Made by a program: the position numbers and the translations under genes. The notes beneath the pieces are model-generated. The model had not been told where the DNA came from, did not search any database, and worked only from the letters and a program-made list of their open reading frames with translations. A stretch of DNA of 64,000 nt, taken from NCBI RefSeq assembly GCF_000373965.1, contig NZ_KB892846.1:124001-188000 (forward strand), given 5' to 3'. Shown piece by piece: positions 57,821-64,000 of this stretch; within the stretch, counting starts at the first letter, position 1; the number at the start of each line of letters is the position of its first letter. The stretch comes from Uliginosibacterium gangwonense DSM 18521. GTDB taxonomy: Bacteria > Pseudomonadota > Gammaproteobacteria > Burkholderiales > Rhodocyclaceae.

Positions 57821-58111
57821 ATGCACCCGAGCAAAGTCAGGCGTGATGCACTACGCCAGCTTGCCGACCTGCCCAACATCGGCCCGGCAGGCGCAGCCGA
57901 CCTGCGCCTGCTCGGCATCCACACCCCGGCCCAAGTGCAGGGGCAAGACCCACTCCAACTCTACCGCCAACTTTGCGCCAAAACAGGCACACGCCATGAC
58001 CCCTGCGTACTGGACGTACTGATCTCAATCACCCGCTTCATGGCAGGCGACCCTCCCAAAGAGTGGTGGCACTACACAGCAGAACGGAAACGGATGCTTG
58101 GGACGGAATAA
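57821..58111 (+). CDS. Helix-hairpin-helix protein of the Cdd1/mitomycin-resistance family
   Basis: The 96-residue protein has two HhH-like elements: LADLPNIGPAGAADLRLLGI near 14-35 and DPLQLYRQLCAKTG near 43. It ends DPPKEWWHYTAERKRM, the Cdd1 signature region with WWHYT. Such small proteins are annotated as pathogenicity-locus or mitomycin-resistance related; activity is not known. It is 6 bases after corA, probably co-transcribed. Confidence 0.8.
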   Translation: MHPSKVRRDALRQLADLPNIGPAGAADLRLLGIHTPAQVQGQDPLQLYRQLCAKTGTRHDPCVLDVLISITRFMAGDPPKEWWHYTAERKRMLGTE

Positions 58112-58518
58112 ACCCTACGAGCATGGGAATTCAGCCAAGTATCACACAACCACACCCATGCCATGGCATACATATACAGCATAGCCAACCGCACACTCAT
58201 TGAAGACAGCGCAGACCTTGCTACCAACACATCAGGATACGCCCCAACCTTTGCCCCCTTGTAGATAATCCGACTCGCCATCCATTCCGGGTCATGGCCT
58301 TGAGCGTATTTGCACTCTCTGTACCATTACTTTAGTAATACCGTATTGGATTCATAATCCTTTCTTAACAATCCCTTAACTCTCCCTGCCTAGAATTCTC
58401 CACCGAAGGTCAAACCAAGCGCATGGCGGTTTGTCTCTTCACATATGCCTTCCTATATTGCAAAACACATACCCAAAGGCATCCGATTTTCTAACTTTTT
58501 CTGTGGGGATTCAGGTAC
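58112..58518 (+). promoter_or_regulatory. Intergenic control region of the NLP gene
   Basis: No gene is supported. Two dyads are present: ATTACT-TT-AGTAAT at 58326-58339 (perfect 6-bp arms), and CAAACC at 58411 with GGTTTG at 58428. Either could bind a regulator of the NLP gene. Weak ribosome site at 58503-58507 (GGGGA). Confidence 0.4.
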
Positions 58519-59226
58519 ATGAAGCGTTTCATCATCGCAGGCGCGATATTCTTGGCGAACATATTGAATGCGAATGCTGCAGTCATCAACCATGATGCAG
58601 TGGTTCCCTTCGCACAGCAGAATGCCGTAAATGGCGAACAGCGCAGCGCGCTCACATTCCGCCCATACTTGTGGATTCAAAACGGATGCGCTCCATTCCC
58701 TTCTGTGGATGCGGCCGGGAATGTGGGCGGTGGATTGAAGCCCAGCGGGGGATCAAGCAATGGTTGCAGTAACAGCACGGGGCAGGTTTATGTGCGCTCG
58801 GCATGGTATCGTGGCGTATGGGCCATCATGTACTCATGGTATTGGCCAAAGGACGAACCCTCTCCCGGCATCGGTCACCGTCACGACTGGGAAAATGTAA
58901 TTGTCTGGATCAACAACCCGGAAGCAAGTGTTCAAACTGTACTCGGCGTGTCTGCCTCAGAGCATAGCGGATATGCAAAACACTTGGGCGCAGAAGTTGC
59001 ATCCAGCAACCGTCATCCGTTGATCAAGTATGATAGCAAGTGGCCGATGGATCATGCACTGTTCTTCACAGACGTGGTCGGCTCAATGAGTCAGCCACTG
59101 ATTCATTGGAACCAATTGACCGATGCAGCACGCTACACATTGAACAATTACGACTACGGCTCTGCCAACGTGCCATTCAAGGATAACAATTTCTGGAATA
59201 ATTTGGCCAAAGGCTGGTATCAATAA
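58519..59226 (+). CDS. Nep1-like (NLP/NPP1) secreted cytolysin
   Basis: The 235-residue protein has a signal peptide cleaved after ANA (residue 20). The mature part is a full NLP fold with the heptapeptide GHRHDWE at residues 119-125, directly followed by NVIVW. Cys57 and Cys83 match the single disulfide of type I NLPs. Other family features are SAWYRGVWAIMYSWYWPKDEP and HALFFTDVVG. NLPs bind plant GIPC sphingolipids and permeabilise eudicot membranes; the intact metal-binding motif suggests activity. The codon and base composition is visibly less G+C-rich than the core. A 14-bp hairpin terminator follows. Confidence 0.9.
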   Translation: MKRFIIAGAIFLANILNANAAVINHDAVVPFAQQNAVNGEQRSALTFRPYLWIQNGCAPFPSVDAAGNVGGGLKPSGGSSNGCSNSTGQVYVRSAWYRGVWAIMYSWYWPKDEPSPGIGHRHDWENVIVWINNPEASVQTVLGVSASEHSGYAKHLGAEVASSNRHPLIKYDSKWPMDHALFFTDVVGSMSQPLIHWNQLTDAARYTLNNYDYGSANVPFKDNNFWNNLAKGWYQ

Positions 59227-59241
59227 TCAGCACCAATACGG

Positions 59242-59274
59242 ATAGCGTACAAAAAAAGTATTTTTGTACGCTAT
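59242..59274. terminator. Strong hairpin terminator after the NLP gene
   Basis: ATAGCGTACAAAAA pairs perfectly (14 bp) with TTTTTGTACGCTAT around AAGTA. It can end transcription from the NLP gene. Confidence 0.75.
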
Positions 59275-59366
59275 GACTTTGGGGCCAATATATTGATTCC
59301 ACACACATAAAAGGTCATCCCATCAACCCATTCAAAATAAGGATTGATTTGGCGCCCAGCTCAGCA

Positions 59367-59428
59367 CGTAGCCCGGAAAAGCCACGTCGAGCGAGGCGTT
59401 GGGAGACGCCTCCAGCTTGCCCAACCTA
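59367..59428. mobile_element. Short derivative (C) of the 33-bp-TIR element
   Basis: GTAGCCCGGAAAAGCC at the left resembles the left repeat, and CGTTGGGAGACGCCTCCAGC...CCCAACCTA the right repeat of element B, with most of the middle deleted. The sequence GCAC occurs directly outside both ends and may be a target duplication. It lies between the NLP and YopJ-like genes. Confidence 0.6.
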
Positions 59429-59434
59429 GCACGC

Positions 59435-60970
59435 TCAAAGCGTATCCGGATGCGGTCCCCAATCCCGGTCGTCTAGATGAAGACTACTGGGGTTGGAGGG
59501 GGCGTTCTCATGCGCCGTCATGCGTTCGAGAAATCTCGAACACTCCTCTGCAGGTGCGCGCTTGAGGTATTCAATAGCGCGATCAAGATAGGTCAGGCGC
59601 TTCTCTTCAATCGATTGACTGAACACGAGAGATCGGATCGGCATTTCCCCACCCAGTTCCGGAAGGTTATCTATCATGAAACGTGCATTTATTGGAGCTT
59701 CATATCGAGTCGTAACGTAGCTCCCATACCGTTCCATAATAGACTGGTGGTTTTTGTTGACTCGTGCTCTGCCGTAGGACCGAGGGCTCGCCCTTAACCA
59801 ATTGTCCAGCGTTTTCCGCGATTGTGTATGTTTTGCAAATACAGGGGGTACGACCCCGACCCCGTCAATCACCCTAACGTTCCCACTGCCCGCAAGCACT
59901 CCCGCTTTATGGCCGTTGGCCGTCTTCAAGGATTTGCCCTTAATGTTTTTCTGATGGTGCTTTAGAATAAGATCGGGATAGTCATCTAATTTTGATGCCG
60001 CAGAGAGTGCAAATATTCTACAGTCATTAGTTGATTTTTGTATATTCAGTGACAGAATCGACATTGTGACATCTGAAGGAAGCGTGCTTCTCAATGATGG
60101 CAGCGCCTCTTGTTCATATTTTCGGCGTGTATCTCCACTCATGCCAAGCGGCTCGATCACCACCACAGACGTCTTCCCGTCTATACGCCGGATGTCTGCT
60201 GTTACAACATGTGGCTCAAGCCCCCGCATAACAGAAATCACACGTGCCGTCTTCGTCCGTTCTCTCTGCAGCCAACTTGCCAAATCATCTCCTGAATCAA
60301 GAAGTTGCAAGTTCATTGTTGGAGAACGTGCATTCTCCGCAGCTACAAGAACATGAAACACCGCTTCGTCATATTTATCATCAACAGCGGCCGGGGACCA
60401 ATTCCCGTGAAGAAGCATTTGAAAACGCTCTTTCACCTGCTGCATGTACTTTACAGCATCAGCTCGTGTAGATTGCCCGTGCGCTGAGGCAGTAGGATGC
60501 TCGACCTGTCGGGAGGACGAAGCTGTTTCGAGGCTAGGCGAGTAAACAGGCAGAGAACTCAGTCTCGAAGCCAATTCGTCCCCATCGCATGATTGGTTAT
60601 GACTGCCACTATAGGAAGCACCGGGATATCCTACATAACCTTCATATGAAATTTCGGGATATCCTGCATAGCTTCCATAGGAAGCATCGGAATGCCCTGC
60701 GTAATTTTCATACCCCTGATAATAGTTGCCTATGCCATAGGCTGAGGGGCTGTAATTACTTTCTGGCAGGGTAGTATAAGGAAGATTAGTTCGCCCCGGC
60801 GAGTTTGCAGGGGACGAAGTTCGCCATTGCTGCAGCCCTTGAAGTGCGCCGGTTGAAGAAGGACGGTTCCAGGCTGCGTCTTCTCGGTTGGGCTCATCTC
60901 TGTGCTCTGATCGGGTTTCATGGCGACTACCAGAGCTGGCCCCGATGATAGACTTAAAGAAACTTTTCAC
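59435..60970 (-). CDS. YopJ-family effector acetyltransferase (type III effector-like)
   Basis: The 511-residue protein has a catalytic core like YopJ/AvrRxv. His254 in EPHVVTADIRRIDGKTS, Glu273 in VVVIEPLG, and Cys317 in NIQKSTNDCRIFAL are spaced 19 and 44 residues apart, exactly as YopJ His109, Glu128 and Cys172. The family acetylates Ser/Thr/Lys of host kinases and other targets, using acetyl-CoA and host inositol hexakisphosphate. The N-terminal 170 residues are Ser/Tyr/Gly-rich and disordered, with tandem repeats near 90-122, as expected for a type III secretion signal region. The start is GTG 60970, without a strong ribosome site. It is more AT-rich than neighbours and next to the NLP gene. 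No secretion genes are in the window. Confidence 0.85.
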   Translation of the reverse strand: MKSFFKSIIGASSGSRHETRSEHRDEPNREDAAWNRPSSTGALQGLQQWRTSSPANSPGRTNLPYTTLPESNYSPSAYGIGNYYQGYENYAGHSDASYGSYAGYPEISYEGYVGYPGASYSGSHNQSCDGDELASRLSSLPVYSPSLETASSSRQVEHPTASAHGQSTRADAVKYMQQVKERFQMLLHGNWSPAAVDDKYDEAVFHVLVAAENARSPTMNLQLLDSGDDLASWLQRERTKTARVISVMRGLEPHVVTADIRRIDGKTSVVVIEPLGMSGDTRRKYEQEALPSLRSTLPSDVTMSILSLNIQKSTNDCRIFALSAASKLDDYPDLILKHHQKNIKGKSLKTANGHKAGVLAGSGNVRVIDGVGVVPPVFAKHTQSRKTLDNWLRASPRSYGRARVNKNHQSIMERYGSYVTTRYEAPINARFMIDNLPELGGEMPIRSLVFSQSIEEKRLTYLDRAIEYLKRAPAEECSRFLERMTAHENAPSNPSSLHLDDRDWGPHPDTL

Positions 60971-61277
60971 GTTCGTCTGTTGGAAGTTTTTCAGGACTTC
61001 ATTGTCTATAAAGCTATCTCAGAGGACGTTCTGTAAGCAGAAGGTAAGATACGTTGAACGAAGCTACTGTCGATAGGCACAAGGTAACAAGGGATTCGTC
61101 TGCTGGGCGGCCGGTCAATGGGATGGCCTTCTGTCTAAACGAAATGGTTGTACCAACACGACCGGAAAAGCGAAGCATTTTCAGTTTTTCGGCCAATCTC
61201 ACCCGCCCAGTAGATTTGGCGGCAGATTCACGCAGGGGTAGGAACCTCGCCCCTCCCCCACGATCTGATTCCAGCGC
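60971..61277. other. Intergenic region upstream of the YopJ-like gene
   Basis: Frames at 61014-61202 (minus) and 61054-61404 (plus) have no recognisable family and are probably chance. The promoter of the effector gene should lie here; I see no clear hrp or PIP box. Nothing else is assigned. Confidence 0.4.
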
Positions 61278-62036
61278 TTACAGCAGCATCCCGCCCGACA
61301 CCTCGATCCGCTGGCCATTGATCCACCCGGCTTCGTCGGAGAGTAGCAGGCTCATGGCGTCTCCGATATCGTCTGGCAGCCCTGCCCGGCCCAATGCAGT
61401 TTGAGAGGCAATCGCTGCGTTGATCTGCGGGTTGTCACGCGTCATACCGCCACCAAAGTCAGTGGCAATGGCGCCGGGGGCGATCACATTGACAGTGATC
61501 CGACGTGGCCCCAATTCTTTTGCCATATGCCTTGTCAATACCTCGATTCCGCCTTTCATGCTGGCATAGGCGGCTAATCCGGGGAAGGAGAAACGGGTCA
61601 GCCCGGAGGAAACATTCAGAATCCGCCCACCATCTACAATCAAGGGCAGCAGGCGCTGGGTGAGGAAGAACGGGCCTTTGAGATGAACATTGACCAGTTC
61701 GTCAAACTGTTCTTCCGTGGTGTCAGCAAAGCTGGCGTGAATTCCGATCCCGGCGTTGTTGAGCAGATAGTCAAACTGCTCCCTGCCCCACTGCGTTTGC
61801 AACAGGGTTTTGACCTGCGCGACGAACTCAGCAAAACGGGAGCTATCCCCCGCGTCCAACTGCAAGGCTGCGGCCTGTACCCCCATTGCGCGGGCTTGCT
61901 GGCAGACTTCTTCAGCCTCGGCCTTGCCGCTACGCCAGGTCAGGATCAAGTCAACGCCGCGTGCGGCCAGTTTTAAAGCCGCATTGCGGCCCAAGCCTCG
62001 GCTGGCGCCGGTAATCAGAGCGATCTTGTGAGTCAT
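61278..62036 (-). CDS. Short-chain dehydrogenase/reductase
   Basis: The 252-residue SDR has the cofactor motif ALITGASRGLGRNAA near residue 6, LLNNAGIG near 92, the catalytic Ser and YASMKGG (Tyr/Lys) near 155-160, and ends with INGQRIEVSGGMLL. It is a classical NAD(P)-dependent oxidoreductase of unknown substrate. AAGGA lies 8 bases before ATG 62036. It is divergent from a LysR gene, a typical regulator/target arrangement. Confidence 0.88.
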   Translation of the reverse strand: MTHKIALITGASRGLGRNAALKLAARGVDLILTWRSGKAEAEEVCQQARAMGVQAAALQLDAGDSSRFAEFVAQVKTLLQTQWGREQFDYLLNNAGIGIHASFADTTEEQFDELVNVHLKGPFFLTQRLLPLIVDGGRILNVSSGLTRFSFPGLAAYASMKGGIEVLTRHMAKELGPRRITVNVIAPGAIATDFGGGMTRDNPQINAAIASQTALGRAGLPDDIGDAMSLLLSDEAGWINGQRIEVSGGMLL

Positions 62037-62110
62037 ATGCGTGTCCTTATTCAGTGAGTGTGAAACCACAGCGACACTTTATTAGCCGAACAAACGTGAA
62101 TAAACATACT

Positions 62111-62134
62111 ATTCTTGTTTAGACTAATCAGAAT
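62111..62134. promoter_or_regulatory. Candidate LysR-type operator
   Basis: ATTCT at 62111 and AGAAT at 62130 form an inverted repeat around TTAGACTAA (62119-62127), itself palindromic. It lies in the 120-base divergent region of the SDR and LysR genes. Confidence 0.4.
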
Positions 62135-62156
62135 TTACGAACAATCGAAAAACGCT

Positions 62157-63065
62157 ATGAACATGCCGGAGGCGATAAAGGTCTATGTAAGGGTGGCAGA
62201 GTTGAGCAGCTTCACGCTGGCCGCTGACCAGTTGGGCATGCCCCGCGCCAGTGTGTCGGCCACCCTGCAGCAGTTAGAGGCACACCTGGGTACGCGTCTG
62301 CTCCACCGCACCACACGACGCGTTGAGATGACGCAGGATGGCAAGGCTTTCTATGAACGCAGCCTGGACATGCTGGTCGATATGGAGGAATTGCAGGGCA
62401 TGTTCCGGCAAACCCCGGCCGATTTGCGCGGACGCTTGCGGGTGGATATGCCACAACCGGTTGCGCGGGATGTGGTGTTGCCGAATCTGGGCAGCTTTCT
62501 CGCAACGCATCCGGGGCTGGAGATTGAGCTGTCTTCGATGGATCGGCGTGTTGATCTGGTACGCGAGGGGATTGATTGCGTGGTGCGAGTGGGCACACTG
62601 GGGGATTCTTCGCTGATTGCCCGGCCGCTGGGGCATTACCAGATGATCAATTGCGCCAGCCCAGCCTATCTGGCACAACATGGCACGCCGCTATCACTGG
62701 CGGATCTGGCACACCACCAGTTGATTCACTACTCGAATACGCTGGGTAGCCACCCCATCGGGTTTGAGTATATTGATGCGGCCACCGGGCTGCCCCGCCA
62801 GATCGATATGCCGGGGCGGCTCACCGTCAATAATACGATGGCGTATGAGGCCGCCGTACTGGCCGGGCTTGGGATCGTGCAAACAACGGCCATCGGCATG
62901 CAGGAATATGTGGAAAAGGGCTTGCTGGTGGAAATCCTGCCGGAATACCCCGCTCCGCCCATGCTGGTTTCATTGCTGTATGCCAACCGCCGCCACCTGC
63001 CGCGCCGGGTTCAGGTATTCATGCAATGGCTGGCAGAACTCCTGACGCCCAGGCTGGGGGCCTGA
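62157..63065 (+). CDS. LysR-type transcriptional regulator
   Basis: The 302-residue protein has an N-terminal winged HTH (residues about 3-62; MPEAIKVYVRVAELSSFTLAADQLGMPRASVSATLQQLEAHLG split, with TRLLHRTTRRVEMTQDG) and a periplasmic-binding-like effector domain. It belongs to the group near AaeR/DhcR-like LTTRs controlling SDR and detoxification genes. It probably regulates the divergent SDR gene. ATG 62157 is chosen. Confidence 0.92.
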   Translation: MNMPEAIKVYVRVAELSSFTLAADQLGMPRASVSATLQQLEAHLGTRLLHRTTRRVEMTQDGKAFYERSLDMLVDMEELQGMFRQTPADLRGRLRVDMPQPVARDVVLPNLGSFLATHPGLEIELSSMDRRVDLVREGIDCVVRVGTLGDSSLIARPLGHYQMINCASPAYLAQHGTPLSLADLAHHQLIHYSNTLGSHPIGFEYIDAATGLPRQIDMPGRLTVNNTMAYEAAVLAGLGIVQTTAIGMQEYVEKGLLVEILPEYPAPPMLVSLLYANRRHLPRRVQVFMQWLAELLTPRLGA

Positions 63066-63070
63066 AGTGT

Positions 63071-63817
63071 TCAGCCCGGATTGATCTTGACGATGGCCAT
63101 CGAGATGTTGTCCCCCCCTCCGTCGGAACGGGAACGGGCGGTGTCGATCAACATACGTGCAGCCGAACGGGCGTCCAGCCGATTGAGCATGGAGCCGATT
63201 TCGGCATCCCCCAGCAGCCCCCACAAGCCATCGGAACACAGCATGAAGGCGTCGCCCGCCTCAATCGTGGCTGCCTTGCCATAATCGATACGCGGCTCAC
63301 GCTCCGCCCCCAGGCAGGAGAGCAGCAGGTTGCGCTGCGGGTGGTGTTGCGCCATCTCTTCGGTGATGCGGTTGGTGCGGATCAGCTCGCCCACCAGAGA
63401 GTGGTCCTGAGAGCGGGCGATCAGCTTGCCACAGCGGAAGTGGTAGAGGCGAGAATCCCCGCAGTGGGCCCACTCGGCTACGCCTGGGCGCATCACCATC
63501 ACCACCGCCGTGCTGTGCGGATCACGCTCACTGGTAAAACGTGTAAGCTTAATAACGATGTGTGCTTCCGAGATCACCCCACCCAGCAACTCCTGCGCAC
63601 TTTCTTCAGCAGGCGAGTAGAACGCAAAGTTCTGCTTGGCCTTGAGCAACACCTGCTCGGCAGCAATCGCCCCCCCGGTGTGCCCCCCCATGCCATCGGC
63701 CAACACGGCCAACAAGCAGTCTTTGCGGGTCGGGTGCGGAAAGATCGCAACGCGATCCTGTTGCTCGGATCGATCCCCGATATGCATCGCTGCACATGTA
63801 TCAATAGCGAAAGGCAT
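63071..63817 (-). CDS. PP2C-family serine/threonine phosphatase
   Basis: The 248-residue protein has the PP2C metal-binding motifs: GDRSEQQDR near 14, LADGMGGHTGG near 39-49, CGDSRLYHF near 119, CSDGLWGLL near 195, and GGGDNISMAIV near 232. It dephosphorylates phosphothreonine/serine proteins using Mn2+. Bacterial PP2Cs often pair with Hanks-type kinases or type VI secretion control; no kinase is in the window, though the gene beginning beyond 64000 is open. Confidence 0.9.
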   Translation of the reverse strand: MPFAIDTCAAMHIGDRSEQQDRVAIFPHPTRKDCLLAVLADGMGGHTGGAIAAEQVLLKAKQNFAFYSPAEESAQELLGGVISEAHIVIKLTRFTSERDPHSTAVVMVMRPGVAEWAHCGDSRLYHFRCGKLIARSQDHSLVGELIRTNRITEEMAQHHPQRNLLLSCLGAEREPRIDYGKAATIEAGDAFMLCSDGLWGLLGDAEIGSMLNRLDARSAARMLIDTARSRSDGGGDNISMAIVKINPG

Positions 63818-63907
63818 GAATGTTTTTAATTATTTAACCGAGAGCGAAAAATACAGGTAATGGGCGTAACTGAAAACCCCTATCAGCATGAAAACGACGA
63901 CCACCTT

Positions 63908-64000
63908 CTATTGTGACGCATGGACCCGGTAAGCATCCATCACATGGTCTGAAAACTCAAGCAGATCATCTGGATGGATACCCAATTCTTCCAGTACCCT
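63908..64000 (-). CDS. C-terminal fragment of a hypothetical protein
   Basis: The frame runs in from the right edge and ends at a TAG at 63908-63910. Thirty residues are visible, RVLEELGIHPDDLLEFSDHV and a short tail ending VHASQ. No family can be assigned. It is on the same strand as the PP2C gene, 90 bases upstream of it. Confidence 0.5.
   Translation of the reverse strand, partial: RVLEELGIHPDDLLEFSDHVMDAYRVHASQ

Noticed and set aside
61014-61404. Overlapping small frames on both strands upstream of the effector
   Set aside because: Neither has a ribosome site or family pattern, and the plus-strand frame runs into the SDR gene in antisense.

Overview
The window looks like a chromosomal segment of a Gram-negative betaproteobacterium. 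The evidence is a G+C-rich core with divergent yjgA/pmbA, adjacent nadE and glnB, a three-gene PntAA/PntAB/PntB transhydrogenase, an Mla/YrbE-type lipid ABC operon behind an exopolyphosphatase gene, a dedicated purL, and many outer-membrane lipoproteins. The order is uncertain (Neisseriales- or Rhodocyclales-like is my guess). I saw no rRNA, tRNA, CRISPR array or complete insertion sequence. All calls rest on reading the sequence; no database search was run.

Layout. 0-7.5 kb: tail of a chemotaxis receptor, a TerC membrane protein, an orphan prepilin, mog, yjgA and pmbA, a fatty-acid desaturase preceded by a perfect FNR-type box, and a cold-shock gene. 7.5-16.7 kb: leuA behind a leucine-rich leader peptide, two tandem paralogues sharing an uncharacterised N-terminal domain, a cupin, a PilZ protein, a large GAF/PAS/GGDEF protein and an ElaB/YqjE-like stress cluster. 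16.7-30.5 kb: a Tat-exported dienelactone-hydrolase-like enzyme, the operon ppx-mlaE-mlaF-mlaD-lipoprotein-tatD read leftward, divergent ppk with a PHO box, then purL and msrB. 30.5-45 kb: a pectate lyase lipoprotein, a metal-uptake cluster (small secreted protein, porin, ZnuA-like, ZnuB-like, no ATPase), a secreted charged heptad protein, an alpha-amylase, a beta-propeller lipoprotein and a PspA/DUF2491 envelope-stress-like cluster.

45-51.5 kb is accessory DNA: orphan hypotheticals, a lone modA with a ModE-type operator, an AT-rich membrane-anchored protein, a methyltransferase, and several MITE-like inverted-repeat elements that bracket a very AT-rich small membrane-protein gene. 51.5-58.1 kb returns to core genes (glnB, nadE, pnt, corA, and a Cdd1-type helix-hairpin-helix protein). 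58.5-61 kb carries two probable virulence factors: a secreted Nep1-like (NLP) cytolysin with an intact GHRHDWE motif, and a YopJ-family type III effector acetyltransferase whose His/Glu/Cys triad has exactly YopJ's spacing. The end holds a divergent SDR/LysR pair, a PP2C phosphatase and a truncated gene.

Taken together, the pectate lyase, amylase, NLP and YopJ-like effector suggest a host- or plant-associated lifestyle. The most unusual items are the YopJ-like effector with its Tyr/Gly repeat N-terminus, its pairing with an NLP, the leucine leader of leuA, and the family of 33-bp inverted-repeat elements.
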